Origin: Pseudogymnoascus destructans
Taxonomy: Eukaryota; Ascomycota; Leotiomycetes; Thelebolales; Thelebolaceae
Direction: 5' to 3'
Length of the DNA stretch: 64,000 bases
Assembly (NCBI RefSeq): GCF_001641265.1
Contig: NW_020167529.1
Location: 459,001 to 523,000 of the forward strand
Position 1 is the stretch's first letter. Every line of letters starts with the position of its first letter. Shown here in pieces: positions 35,795-47,537 of the stretch. The notes below the pieces were generated by a model. That model searched no databases, had not been told where the DNA came from, and worked only from the letters and a program-made list of their open reading frames with translations. A program made the position numbers and the translations under genes.

Positions 35795-37577
35795 AGCTCG
35801 GCACCCTAGTTTTCGTCACCCCCCCGTTCTCGTCACCCCACCTCGACGCGTCTGTCTAGAACACGACTCTTCCTACTCAACAACAACATGTCTCAAAACG
35901 CTACCCGAGAGTTTGCCATACAATCAGCTATCAAGGATTTCGAATCTGGTGTTTATTCTACCCAATCAGCTGCCGCAAAGGCGTATAATATCCCACGGAC
36001 GACCCTCGCCTCGAGACTCAAAGGCTCTACAAACACACGCGTTGGCCATGAACAACAGCAGAGACTGACGCCAGGGCAAGAGGAATTCCTTGCCGATTGG
36101 ATCCTCGAGGAAGACTCACGTGGATATCCTCCGTCTCATGCACGAGCGCGAGAAATGGCGGCCTGCATTCTGCATATGAACGGCGAGACGGAGCCACTTG
36201 GCAAGAAATGGGTGTCTAGCTTTCTACAACGGAATCCACGCGTTGCTTCTGTTATAGGCAGGAGAATTGAAGCTTCTCGCATTTAGGGAACGAGTTCTGA
36301 GCAATTACGCACATTCTTCGACCACTTCCACCGTATTCAAGAGCAGCGTCAAGTCCAGCCTCAGAATATTTGGAATATGGATGAGCAAGGTATTGCTCTT
36401 GGCCTTTGTACGAATACACAAGTTCTTGCAAGCTCTAAAAAGTCACGTACTTACGTGAAAGCTCCGCAGTATCGTGAGTGGGTCTCAATTATTGAGTCAA
36501 TCTCAGCTATAGGCCAGAAGACACGCTGCCTTGTCATTTTCAAAGGGAAGGACCTACAAACAACATGGTATACAGCAGATAACGTGCCAGATTGTACGAC
36601 GTCAGAAAACGGATGGACATCGAATCGGATTGGGGTTACTTGGCTAGAAAAGATTTTTCTACCAGAAACGAAGCCGATTGATGGTGGATACCGGATACTT
36701 GTCCTTGATGGCCATGGCAGCCATGTCTGTAGAATTCCTTTGGGTCTGTAAACAGCATCAAGTTGAGCTTATCTTTCTACCTGCACACTCTTCACATGTT
36801 TTGCAACCGCTTGATCTCTCATGCTTCTCGCCTGTCAAGGGCAAATACCGCCAGATGATTACGGAGCTCTCAGCACTCGATGACTCCGCCCCAGTTAAGA
36901 AAGCTCGCTTTATTGCAGCCTACCACTATGCACGAGAGGAGGGCCTTACAGAGAGTGTTATCCGGGGCGGCTGGCGTGCTGCTGGTATCTATCCTTGGAA
37001 TCCAGCTAAGGCTATCAATTCCTCACAAGTCAAGAACCAGCTAAAGAGTCCTCCACGTCGGAAACGTGCCCGTTCTCTGGATTACGACGTTACTCGGACC
37101 CCACAGAAGCCACAGCATCTTTTCTAAGCAGTCCGGAGCATTACCAAGGCTGCAAAAATACCACGGATGCAGAGGCTTGTGATCCAGAAAGCAGGCAAGG
37201 TAATTGGGAGGTTGAATGCAATCCAAGCAGGGCATGAGGCAACAATTCAACGGCAGAAGGCTGAGATAGAGAGTCTGCAGGCAAAGAAGCCACGGAAGAG
37301 AATAACTGTTGATCTAAATTCACGCTTTGCAAATATAGAAAGTATTAAGAAGGCATTGGACGAAGCAGCTGCTTTGGAGGCACAAAGAAAAGGAAAGGTT
37401 ACGGAATTTGCAGCCCAAAAAGCTACAGAGATTAGATCAAATATGACTCTAGAATCTATGACATTTGAGTGGCAATTAGAGTGATATTCGTTGTATTATT
37501 TAGCTATCATAATGAAAGGTGTTGATTCCGGAAGGGTGACGAGAACGGGGGGGTGACGAAAACTAGGGTGCCGAGCT
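35795..37577 (+). mobile_element. pogo/Fot1-like DNA transposon, complete ends, broken ORF
   Basis: 1783 bp with perfect TIRs of about 42 bp: the left begins AGCTCGGCACCCTAGTTTTC and the right ends CTAGGGTGCCGAGCT. TA flanks both ends (35793-35794, 37578-37579). A C-run of seven (CCCCCCC) is preserved in both TIRs, suggesting a fairly young insertion. It is a different subfamily from the 14.2-kb element. The right flank is the Gypsy-type gag frame on the minus strand. Confidence 0.93.
35888..37484 (+). pseudogene. pogo/Fot1-like transposase, frameshifted
   Basis: The frame starts MSQNATREFAIQSAIKDFESG with an N-terminal helix-turn-helix (SAAAKAYNIPRTTLASRL) and a CENP-B helix-turn-helix (LTPGQEEFLADWILEEDSRGYPP). 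It stops at about 36284. A second frame carries NIWNMDEQGIALGL, the ENGWTSNRIGVTWL block and YRILVLDGHGSH, then a third frame LIFLPAHSSHVLQPLDLSCFSPVK..VIRGGWRAAGIYPWNP, a stop at 37125-37127, and a Lys-rich coiled tail to 37484. So there are at least two frameshifts and one stop within a canonical DDE transposase. It would not be active itself but could be mobilised through its intact TIRs. Confidence 0.9.
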
Positions 37578-39455
37578 TAACGGCACTTTTGTGCAAAGGC
37601 ATGGAGAGAGCTTGGATTTATCTCTGCTATTAAAGCAGTCTGCATCTTCGTATTAACCTTGTGGCGGAGGTCATCAATGAGGGACTCCTCTGAGTAATCC
37701 AGTTCAACAGTGAGTCTCTGGAACTCTGCCCAAAAGGTAGCAAAGTTATCCTTGTTTTGGAAGAGCTTTCTATAAGCGCGTTGTGCAGTAAAGCGGTGGT
37801 CTGGATCACTGAAGACTCTGTCTAGGACTTCAAACATTTCCTCTACAGTTTGAAACTTGTTCTGAGTAGATCGAAGGCGTGGATTGATGTGAGAGGAGGC
37901 TTTGCCACCTAGTCTGCTTTGCACATAACCCATCTGAAGGGCTGGAGTAGGAAAATGGTCAAGGTTCGCCTCGAGCTTCATCTTTATCTTAATGCTCCCA
38001 TCGTCATAAGCTGGCTCTATTTTATCTGTGAGAGTAGTGTAATGGTGGGTGCACCAGATGTGAGAATCTAGCCACCCAAGGAAGGGATGATTTTACTAAG
38101 ACAACACACTGTCTTAGGAAACAGAGCCAAAGGGTTGTAGCTTAGACTATTCCACAACGCAGCAATCAGGTGTGTGATGTAGTGTAGTGGTTCAGACAAG
38201 TTGCAACAAATGTTGAGTCTGGGAACTCAGGGGTAAGTCAGAGGTTAACACCTCACTGACTTTTCAGAAACAAGGAGTAACAAGATGAATGCTTGGAAGC
38301 TTGGAAAAGACGTGGAAGTATGTGATAGTCGATTTACTGTATTGCCTGCTTGCCCTTTCTTAAGGAAAGGGCAATCCTATTTATGCCAAAGGAGTGTAGT
38401 TCTCTCATTTTCCATGACTTTCCATGACTAACCAGGCTTGGTAAATGTATTAGAAATCAAGTGCGACCCACAACTAGCTTGCTAATCATGTAGTGAACGT
38501 AAGAGAATCCCATAGAACCATCTCTTGGGTTTCTAGCCTATAGGAAGTGAAAAGGGGGTCCAAGGTCAGAGTACCTATAGATAAATTATGTCATAACTTA
38601 ACCAATCTTGTGGGTAACTAAGGAGCGATGACGTGTAATGAATCATAGAGGGTTGTAGAAGCTTCTAGAGCTATCATTCATGTTCCTAGGCCTCTAGTTG
38701 GTAGAGATATGCCATGTGGTAGTATTGGCCCACCCCCTTAAGAAGGAGATTTTCTTAATAACTTGTTCAATGAGTGTCCAAATGATATGCCGTGATGTAT
38801 GTAGCATAAACAGATGTAGTAGAAGAGTTTGCAGCAATCGTTGAGTAGTATTGCTTCTGTTGTTGGTGTGATAAGCCAAGATATGTATGTTGACTTGTAG
38901 GTTTGAGGAGGAGATTTCTAAGTTTGCTCTTGAGTTTGATAGCAAACTGAGTGCAACGAATGTCAGTATGACAAGTAGGAGGTCTGGGATCTTAGTGGAT
39001 TTCTGGTGTGATTCTCTATTGCGAGTAGTGCTGCTTTTTGACTTCTCATTTTCAAGATATTTCACAACAGCAGCTTGTCCTGCCATTGTCTACTCATGAG
39101 CTTGGATAACCTCTTGTAGTTGGCTGATATTGTCATCATATGTAGCCTTCTCCTCTCGACTCTTCTGGAGGGTAGTATTGTAGAGCTGGGTGACATGATC
39201 ATAATCCTCCATCATCTGCTTTTGGATTTGAAGTGCAGCCTCTCTCTGGGCTTGGCTCCAGGTGCTCACAACTGAGATGTCTTTAAGCTCCCAAATGCAA
39301 AGGGTAGCTTGATGTTCTGGATCCTCAAGTAGTGTTTCCCTTCTATTGTAGGTGTGGCTTTCTAAGCAGTCCTCATTGCTTGTAGTAGATTGGGTTTCTT
39401 GTCCTTGATCTTGACTCCTGTCATGGATTACATGTCCTTGTGCATCGCGTGCCAT
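37578..39455 (-). pseudogene. Ty3/Gypsy-type gag, copy A, split by a solo LTR and cut by a pogo element
   Basis: On the minus strand gag begins MARDAQGHVIHDRSQDQGQ at 39455, continues with a helical region (REAALQIQKQMMEDYDHVTQL), then after a frame change ..AAVVKYLENEKSK to 38974. The family A LTR lies between 38973 and 38038. Gag resumes as KLEANLDHFPTPALQMGYVQSRLGG..VEEMFEVLDRVFSD..WAEFQRLTVELDYSEESLIDDLRHKVNTKMQ and stops at 37580, where the pogo element sits. No nucleocapsid or pol follows. It is homologous to copy B gag at 41568 (LKLEANIDHFPTQTLQMSYIQSRLGG). Confidence 0.88.
38038..38973 (-). mobile_element. Solo LTR, family A, with 5-bp target duplication
   Basis: 936 bp, read on the minus strand from TGTCATACTGACA to the TTACA end. 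AGTAG flanks both sides (38033-38037 and 38974-38978). It interrupts the gag frame of copy A, so it is younger than that insertion. Confidence 0.93.
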
Positions 39456-39555
39456 TATAGCAGGCTTCGCTTCTTGTCCTTGGAATTGTCGAGGTCAGGA
39501 TCTTCTTCTGACTTTGTTGGTATCAGGAACTAGACACGTATGTGGTGAAGGCCCT

Positions 39556-40030
39556 TGTAACGCTGACTTCTAAACGATAGAAGACACAGAGGTTCTCTTG
39601 CGTAAAGGTTTACTTATCAGAGGAGGCAGGGGATCAGACACAAAGGCTTCAAGTAACACGTTACTAGTATATAACAAATACTGTATTGAGTTGAGCACGA
39701 AGCTCCTATCTAAGAACTAACTATCTACTTATATAGTGGCGTCGTGCCTAGTGGACTCCTGGGAACTCACTCGAGTCCTCGGAGTCCTGGACTCTTAGGA
39801 TTCTTCTCATCATCCTGCGAGTCCGTCACGTGCCTAGTGGTTTCCTGGGAACTCACTCGAGTCCTCGGAGTCCTGGACTCTTAGGACTCTTCTCATCATC
39901 CTGCGAGTCCGTCACGTGATACTTTCGGAACTACTATTCCCCGCTGCCCCTCCAGGTACCAGGGCCGGTCTCATGCGACCTCCCTCCTTCCTGTCCTGTA
40001 GTTGGCCAGCCTTCTTGTTCCGTCGTAACA
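39556..40030 (-). mobile_element. Solo LTR, family C, with 5-bp target duplication
   Basis: 475 bp, the same length as the copy at 12910. GCCCT flanks both sides (39551-39555 and 40031-40035). It is inserted in the leader between the 5' end and gag of Gypsy copy A: the leader sequence at 40031-40130 matches, in reverse, the copy B leader at about 41430-41510. Confidence 0.93.
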
Positions 40031-40660
40031 GCCCTATTATGCAGTTGTCGGCTGTACGAGCCACTCAAGAGGAGCGCACTTCCGTCATGGTTATATCCTT
40101 GTTGAGGGAGCGTCACGGAAAGGTCTAATTCTGCTGATATAATGTTCTAGGTTCTGATGCTTGAGTGTGGTATTGAGTTGACTTGTGGTTTCTGGATTTG
40201 GTGTTCTGGTGTTCTGGTTCTGGTTCTGGTTCAATGTGTAGCTCTGGTTGGTCTGAGTTTCGATTTCTGGTTCTGGAGGTTCTGTTGCTCAAAGGTTTGT
40301 GCTGGTTTCTGGTTTGAGGGTTCTGTTGCTCAAAGGTTTGTGCTGGTTTCTAGTTTCTTGCTCAGGATGAGCTAATGAAGAAATGAGATTCAATCTTATG
40401 TTACGATGGTCATAGAGGTCATGATGCCAGTCCAGGAAAAGTAATCTAGATTGAATCTAAAGAGAGAAGAAAAAGAAGAAGGAAGGAAGGTGAGGCTATT
40501 CCTCATAACATACAGTTGTCTGCTTAGCGGTTGTAATCTTGTGGCTAAGGCTAATCGTCGTAACCAACTTTTCACTTCGCTCAAGGTTGGAGTAAGCAAT
40601 GTGAACGTGCCCGAAGCGAGAGGAAGCAATGTGCACGCTGTCAAATTGCGACTGTAAGTA
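40031..40660 (-). mobile_element. Gypsy copy A leader and an integrase-end fragment
   Basis: On the minus strand, 40130 to 40031 carries the gag leader shared with copy B (GACGCTCCCTCAACAAGGATA, GCGCTCCTCTTGAGTGGCTC). Further up, 40280-40355 holds a tandem duplication of a GGTTCTGTTGCTCAAAGG unit and GGTTCTG repeats. At about 40540-40660 is a copy of the sequence that follows the integrase end of copy B at about 46680-46760 (TTCACATTGCTTACTCCAACC). Boundaries of a true 5' LTR for copy A could not be fixed. Confidence 0.55.
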
Positions 40661-40724
40661 CCTACACATAGTAATTTATATGTAAAGATACCTAAATAAG
40701 CTATTCTACGAAATTATCACTTCC

Positions 40725-40958
40725 TTACTCCCACTCGCTCCCACGCTCGCTCTCATACTGGCTCTCAATTTGGGGGGCTTCTGGGTCAGGAATTGGCTCC
40801 TCGAACTCTGGAGGAATTGGGAGCCCCTCTTCGTAGAGCTTGGCAATCATCTTCTTTTGGGCACGCTCTTCCTTCCGTGCCTCAATTCCTGCCCTATGAA
40901 GCTGTTTCCGGGCCTGGTTTAAGGTCTGGCGTGCTACCCGGGCTTCTTTAGCTACGAG
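40725..40958 (-). pseudogene. C-terminal fragment of a probable DDE transposase
   Basis: The minus-strand frame reads VAKEARVARQTLNQARKQLH, then a Lys/Arg/Glu-rich helix (EARKEERAQKKMIAKLYEEG), then a Pro/Glu tail ending RGSEWE. Such basic coiled tails are common at the C-termini of fungal Fot1-like transposases, but no catalytic part is present. The family D LTR at 40959 truncates it. A diverged copy of its 3' flank is at 8966-9060. Confidence 0.45.
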
Positions 40959-41215
40959 TGTTACGATATCAAGTGCGCCTTGCAGCTCGAGTGGGGGTTC
41001 AGGGGTGTGGGGAGCTTCCGGGGTTGGAGCGAAGTTTTCAGTTGTGGAGTGAATTCTCAGAACTGGTCTTGCTAAAGAGAATTCACTCCACAACAACATA
41101 GCTGTATATAGATCGAGCCACTGCTCGAGTGCTCCTCTTCTCTTTCCTTTCTTCTCTAGATTGAGTTTAATTCATAATACCCAACTGGCGCCCTATGCCT
41201 TGGTGAACCGTGACA
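40959..41215 (+). mobile_element. LTR, family D, upstream of Gypsy copy B
   Basis: 257 bp, TGTTACGATATCAAG to GAACCGTGACA. It matches the solo LTR at 11471. No duplication is present (ACGAG left, TAAAA right), as expected if it is the 5' LTR of the element whose gag begins 353 bp downstream. However, the 3' end of that element abuts a different LTR family, see 46991. Confidence 0.8.
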
Positions 41216-41567
41216 TAAAACTCAATCTCTCTTATACCTCTTTTCCTGCTCTTTGAGCTGAACCCTCTTCTGAAATCGAAATCGAAATCCACTCTTTGAA
41301 AACCCCAGAACCAGAAACCTTATCCTGAAGTCGATTCCAGGACGATCTCGAGGCAACCCCTCAAAGTTGGCTTTCGACAGTCAGCTCGACACACACACAC
41401 CACCTTCGCAAGTCAGACCTTTTACAACGCTCCCTCGACAAGGATATAACTGTGAGGGAAGTGCGCTCCTCTCGAGTGGCTCCTACGGCCAACAACTGCA
41501 CAATAGGGCCTTTGGCAATATGTGTCTGACTTGACGATATAAACTGAAATTGAAATAGCAACTCGCT

Positions 41568-42884
41568 ATGGCTTATACAGCTGAAGAAAAAGCTGCAATG
41601 GCAGCTCGAAATGATCCAGAACAAGACCAGGAATCCCTGGCAGAAGGAGCATCAATTCCAAGCTCTGCAAACCAAACCAATGAACTTCATGATCCTAATT
41701 TCAAATCCGAAACCTTCCTTCACACTCTGGGCAAAATAGCTCAAGAGAGACATGAATCTATACTTGCAAATCGACATGAAAAGGCTGAATGGAATGTTGA
41801 AACCTTTGACGAATTCCAGAAACTATCTGTCGCCAACCAGAAAATGGCATGGACTTTGCACAAGAACATTCTTCGGGACTATTTGGCCCTAGCAGAGGAC
41901 TCAAATTCGATACTGGCTGAAAAGGATGATGCCATTCTCCAGTTACAGGAACTGATCCAGAGCAACGAGCAACAAATCACAGAGCAACAAACAATTCAGA
42001 AATATCTTGAAAAGCAAACCCAACAAGCTCTGAAGAATGAACCAGGACACCACTCTCACAGTCGACTGTCAGCTCGGATTCCAGACCCTCCAATCCTCAC
42101 AGATGGGATAGAGCCAGCATTTGAAGACTGGGTTGTGAAAATTCGCCTCAAGCTCGAAGCCAACATTGATCATTTTCCAACACAGACTTTACAAATGAGC
42201 TACATTCAGAGTCGACTGGGAGGACTGGCAGTTCGACATGTCAATCCAAGGCTTCGACCAAACTCTACAAACAAATTGCAGACAGCAGAAGAAATTCTCA
42301 AACTTTTGGAAAAAGTCTTCAGTGATCCCGATCGAAGGCACACAGCTCAAACTGAGTATCGAAAGCTGTATCAGAGAAACAACACCTTTGCAGTGTTTTG
42401 GGCTGAGTTCCAAAGGCTCACGACAGAGCTTGATTACTCTGAAGAAACTTTGCTGGATGACTTGTGCTTCAAAGTCAACTAACAGATGCAGAAAGCCTTA
42501 GTGGCTGAAGTTGGAGCTACTACACTTCACGAGTTTGCAAAGAAATGCATGCTCATCGACCAGAACATTCAGCGGATCAAGGAACAAGAAGACAAAAGGA
42601 AGCCAAAGTCATTTTCGAACAACATGGGCCAAACTCAAGATCAGGGCCAGGCACTTCGAACTTCAATCCCTCAACCTACAATGGATTCGAACATGCAAAA
42701 CAAGACGCAGAAGCTGTATCGACCACCGCATCAAGATCCAGCAAAAGAAATGCTCATGAAACTTGGGAAATGCTTCATATGCCGACAAAATGGACATCGA
42801 GCTCGAGACTGTCCCCAGAAGCTCAAAGCTCAAGTAAATGAGGTATCTACAGCTCAGTCTATCATCGATTCGGAAAACGAATAG
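41568..42884 (+). pseudogene. Ty3/Gypsy-type gag, copy B, one in-frame stop
   Basis: The frame starts MAYTAEEKAAMAARNDPEQ. The capsid-like part (ARIPDPPILTDGIEPAFEDW, LEANIDHFPTQTLQMSYIQSRLGG, VFWAEFQRLTTELDYSEETLLDDL) reaches a TAA at 42481-42483, where copy A continues (HKVNTKMQ). The same frame resumes with MQKALVAEVGATTLHEFAKKC and ends with a CCHC zinc knuckle, CFICRQNGHRARDC. Gag would assemble the particle that carries the element RNA. Apart from the stop the ORF is long and well preserved. Confidence 0.9.
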
Positions 42885-42939
42885 CCTCTAGACAAGTCAT
42901 CACTAGAGGCAGTGCAGCCAGAATTGCAGCTTCTTCCTC

Positions 42940-45900
42940 GAGATCCAGTTTTGATCCGGACACCCCTTTCTTAGCTACTTGTAGAATAGGAAAATACAAA
43001 GCTATTGTCCATGCATTGATCGATACTGGTGCCACAGGTGGAAACTTCATTAATGCTGCTGATGCAGAAAGAATATGTGAAATCGAAGGGATAGCCCCAG
43101 TCGAACTTGTGAAACCAAAACAAGTTGAAGGATTCAATGGAGAGGCTGCCCCTGCTATCACACATGCTATATATCCTCGACTACAAGTGGGAGAGCATGT
43201 GGAAAGCTTATGTCCATTATTCATCACTTCGCTGGGAAAACATTCCATCATTCTCGGGAAAGCTTGGATGAAGCAACATGGAGTTGTTCTCAATATGATC
43301 AATGATCAAGTCCTCTTCACTGGAGATTATTGCAACCATTCTATACCAGATCGAGCCCTCGAAACAGAGCCTATATCTAAAAGTGAAAGACAAAGGCCAA
43401 AGAAGAAAGCCAAAGAAATGCCTCCTCCGGAACCTGCTCCGAAAGTGGAAAAACCAAAACCTTGCACCATAGCAATGATTGGCGCAGCACCATTTCGAAT
43501 GCTCATGAAGCAAAGAGGAGCTCAAGTCTTTGCTATATCAATGAAGGACATAATCGAGCACAAGAACAAGACCAAAACTGAAGAAATTGACTCTCGACTG
43601 ATCCTTCCGAAGGAATTTCATGAATTTTTGGATGTTTTTTCAAAAATGGCAGCAGACAAGCTACCTCCCCATCGACCTTCAGACCATCATATTGAACTCG
43701 AAGGTGATGCAAAGCTGGGATATGCACCACTCTGGAATATGTCAAAGGAAGAACTTGATTTGGTCGAAGAATATGTCTTCGAGCACTTGCCAAAAGGGTT
43801 CATTGAAGCAAGCAAAGCCCCATACTCTTCACCCATTATGTTTGTGAGAAAGCCAGGTGGTGGTCTTCGATTCTGTGTTGACTACAGGAAGCTAAATGCC
43901 ATAACGAAAAAGGATCGATATCCCATACCACTCATTGATGAAACGCTGGCCCAAGTCATAGGAGCAAAATATCTCACCAAACTGGACATTCGACATGCCT
44001 TCAATCGAATTCGAATGCAGACAGAAGAAGATGAAGACCTCACTACATTCAGAACTCGATTTGGATCCTACAAATACAAGGTCATGCCCTTTGGACTCAC
44101 AAATGGTCCAGCAACATTCCAGAGGTACATGAATGAAACCCTCATGGATTACCTCAACCAATTCGTCACCGCATACATGGATGACATTCTTATCTACAGT
44201 GCTACTCAAGCGGAGCATACAGAGCACATAAGGAAAGTCCTACAGAAGCTTCGAGAAGCTGGACTGCAAGCAGATATCTCAAAATGTGAAGTTTTCGTCC
44301 AGAAACCAAATTCCTAGGACTCATCGTGGGAGTCAATGGCATTCGCATGGACCCTGCAAAGGTTTCTACTATATTGGAATGGCGAACTCCAAAATCGCTC
44401 AGGGATATGCAAGCTTTCATTGGTTTCTGTAATTTCTATCGAAGGTTCATCCGAAATTACTCCAGCATCATGAGGCCATTGGTGAACCTTACCAGAAAGG
44501 ATCAGATATTCGAATGGACTCATGCATGCCAAACTGCATTTGAGCTGTTGAAACAAACAGTCACAGAAGCTCCTGTCTTGAGGCATTTCGATAGAAACAA
44601 GACAGCCTATGTCGAAGCAGATTCCTCAGACTTCATCTCATCAGGAGTCTTGTCACAAAAAGATGATCAAGGGGTTCTACATCCAGTGGCATACTTCTCG
44701 AAAAAGCTAGCACCTGCAGAATGCAATTACGAGATATATGACAAGGAATTGCTTGCAATCATCAGATGTTTCGAAGCATGGAGACCAGAACTTGAAGGGA
44801 CAGATTTTCCAGTCCAAGTCTTGTCTGATCACAAAAGCTTGGAATACTTCATGTCCACCAAGAAGCTAACAAGAAGACAAGCTCGATGGGCTGAATTCCT
44901 CTCTCGATACAACTTCCAGATCATCTATAGGCCTGGGAAGCAAAATGGAAAAGCAGATGCTTTGACTCGAAGGCCTGGTGACAGACCAGAAGGCAATGAT
45001 GAGGATGATCGACAAAAGCAACAGCTTCAGGTGTTGCTACCACCTTCGAGGCTACATCCAGACATTCAGAAACTCAAAGAACAAGGCCAAACAGCTCAGC
45101 TAGCTCCAGTGGAAACTCATATCAGAGAAATGACAATTCTTGAGAAAATCCAAAAGTCTCAACTGGAAGACAAATTCTGCAAGGCTACACCACAGAAGCT
45201 TGAGAATGATGATCGAACAAGCAAAGAGGTTGCATTGGCTTATTGCGAACTCAAAAATGGCATGCTAGAATATCAAAATCGAGTTTGGGTGCCAGAAACC
45301 ATTCAGGTGGACTTGTTGAGAGAAGTTCATGAACAACCCTCTATGGGACATCCAGGAGCTGGAAAAATGCTGCGAGTCATGAAACAGCACTATTACTGGC
45401 CAAACATGGACAAAACAATAATTCGATATATCAAAAACTGCCATATGTAAGGATGCCTCCGTACCTAGATACTCGAAGAACCTGTCTCAGAACTGTTACG
45501 GTCACTACAAACATGGAATCCGACTCGGTGGGGTTTCGAACCAGTAGAGGATCATATAGCGAGTTACACTATAGTGGGGGACGGTAAGTGTATAGGGTTC
45601 AGGGCCGATGTAGACCTGTTGCGGTGGAAGGTTCAGGGCTAGGGTTGGGATAACCGAGTCGGGCCCGTTTCGGGAGTTAAGGAAACAGACCCAACGGGGT
45701 TCCCCCTTCATCTTTTTTGTATCCTTCGTAGTAGACCTATAGGATAGAATACAGCATCACCTCCGACTCGCACTCCCATATGCACCTACGGAGAGCCGTA
45801 TTCCCTGTGTCCTTACACCATAGTTGTCAAAGATCGAAACCATCTCGAGATTCCTACAATGGACTTCTACAACCAATCCCTATTGACAGTCGACCATGGA

Positions 45901-46742
45901 TGGATATATCAATGGATTTCGTGACAGGATTACCACTCTGTGAAGGGCACAATGCTATCTTGGTTGTTGCATGCAGGTTGACGAAAGAAAGACATTTCAT
46001 TCCGTGTTTCGCTGGGCAAGAAGGGACTACTGCAGAAGCTACAGCACAGCTCTTACTTCGACATGTATGGAAGCACCATGGTCTACCAAACTCGATAATA
46101 TCAGACAGAGGTCCTCAGTTCATTGCAGAAGTCTGGAGTTTGCTCTGCAAAATTTGGAAAATTTCAGCCAAACTTTCAACTGCCTTCCACCCAGAAACAG
46201 ATGGACAGACTGAGCGATTCAATGCAAAGCTCGAACTCTACTTGCGAGCTCATGTGAACTATCTTTAAGACAATTGGGTTTCATACTTGTGCATGGCGGA
46301 GTTTGCTGCCAACAGTTTGCCATCAGATGCAACCAAGACAAGTGCGTTTTTTGCGAACAAGGGCTATGAACCAAGAATGAGCTTCGATACAGAGCAGCAA
46401 GCATATCACGAAGCCAAACAAGAGCACAAGAACATAGCTCAGACCATGGCAAAGGTTTGGGAGTTTCTGCAGGATGAAATCATGCTCTCGCAAGCAAAAA
46501 TGGAACATTTCGCGAACAAGAAAAGGAAACCTGCACCACGCTATCAAGTGGGAGACAGAGTATGGCTTTCAACTCGAAATATAAAGACACAGAGGCCATC
46601 AAAGAAGCTAGACCACAAGCAAGTGGGACCTTTTGAAATTCTAGAGCGAATTGGGCAAGTTGCATATCGGCTCAAGTTGCGACGGAGTGCACATTGCTTC
46701 GCCTCGCTTCGGGCGCGTTCACATTGCTTACTCCAACCTTGA
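42940..46742 (+). pseudogene. Ty3/Gypsy-type pol (PR-RT-RH-INT), copy B, broken
   Basis: The pol frame differs from gag. Protease: IDTGATGGNFI at 43016. Reverse transcriptase: RFCVDYRKLNAITKKDRYPIP, LDIRHAFNRIRM, FGLTNGPATFQRYMN, and the active site AYMDDILIYS near 44172. A frameshift at about 44300-44320 separates it from the RT/RNase H part (FLGLIVGVNGIRMDP, YVEADSSDF, YEIYDKELLAIIRCF). Integrase: H2C2 with HPGAGKMLRVMKQHYYWPN, split at the second Cys by the LTR at 45446; then the DDE core (MDFVTGLPLCEG, ISDRGPQFIAE, HPETDGQTERFN), a TAA at 46266-46268 where LQDNW is expected, and the C-terminal domain with YQVGDRVWLSTRNIK. RT-RH-INT order is that of Ty3/Gypsy. It cannot make a full polyprotein. 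Confidence 0.93.
45446..45817 (+). mobile_element. Solo LTR, family B, inside the integrase H2C2 domain
   Basis: 372 bp, TGTAAGGATGCC to GTGTCCTTACA, flanked by CCATA on both sides (45441-45445, 45818-45822). Removing it and one CCATA restores KNCHSCQRSK, the CxxC of the integrase zinc-binding domain. The orientation label is arbitrary because no internal region is present. Confidence 0.93.
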
Positions 46743-46990
46743 GCGAAGCGAAAAGTTGGTTACGACGATTACACCCGTAATCCCCATAACAACTGGAATA
46801 ACAATAATAACTGTAACAACAGTAACAACCGTAACAAGCTGTGATAAGCTGTGAGCTGTAATCGTAACAAGCTGTGACAAGCTGTGAGATGTAATCGTAA
46901 CACTAAGCTGATTCTAGAATTTCTTTCTAAGAAAGCCACCTGGCTAAAGGGCAAGCAGACAGCCAACAAATGTCCTTAAGAGGGGGATCA
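46743..46990 (+). other. Retroelement 3' region with polypurine tract
   Basis: After the integrase end comes a region rich in AATAACAATAA/TAACAAC units and two copies of AAGCTGTGA..GCTGTGAG(A/C)TGTAATCGTAACA. It ends CCTTAAGAGGGGGATCA directly against the family A LTR at 46991. AAGAGGGGGA is a good polypurine tract for plus-strand priming of a family A element. Confidence 0.6.
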
Positions 46991-47537
46991 TGTCATACTG
47001 ACATTCGTTGCACTCAGTTTGCTATCAAACTCAACAGCAAACTTAGAAATCTGCTCCTCAAACCTACAAGTTACCATACATATCTTGGCTTATCACACCA
47101 ACAACAAGAGCAATACTACTCAACGATTGCTGCAACCTCTTCTACTACATCTGTTTATGCTACATATATCACGGCATATCATTTAGACACTCATTGAACA
47201 AGTTATTAAGTAAACCTCTTCCTTAAGGGGGTGGGCCTTACTACCACATGGCATATCTCTACCAACTAGAGGCCTAGGAACATAAATGATAGCTCTAGAA
47301 GCTTTTACAACCCTCTATGATTTATTACACATCATCACTCCTTAGTTACCCACAAGATTGGTTAAGTTATGACATAATTTGTCTATAGGGGTACTCTGAC
47401 CTTGGACCTCCTTTCACTTCCTATAGGCTAGGAACCCAAGAGATGGTTCTATGGGATTCTCTTACGTTCACTACATAATTAGCAAGCTAGTTGTGGGTCG
47501 CACTTAATTTCTAATACAGTTACCAAGCCTGGTTAGT
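46991..47537 (+). mobile_element. LTR, family A, truncated 3' LTR candidate
   Basis: It begins TGTCATACTGACA immediately after a polypurine tract and matches the first 547 bp of the family A LTR, including AAGCCTGGTTAGT. It is cut there by a second LTR of the same family, and its remaining part does not resume downstream. Confidence 0.8.

Noticed and set aside
40399..40510. 112-bp TGTTAC..ATAACA segment as a mini LTR
   Set aside because: Too short, no target duplication, and the ends could be chance matches.
45520..45545. tRNA-like T-arm phrase (GGTTTCGAACC)
   Set aside because: It lies inside a family B LTR and no cloverleaf or acceptor stem could be formed around it.
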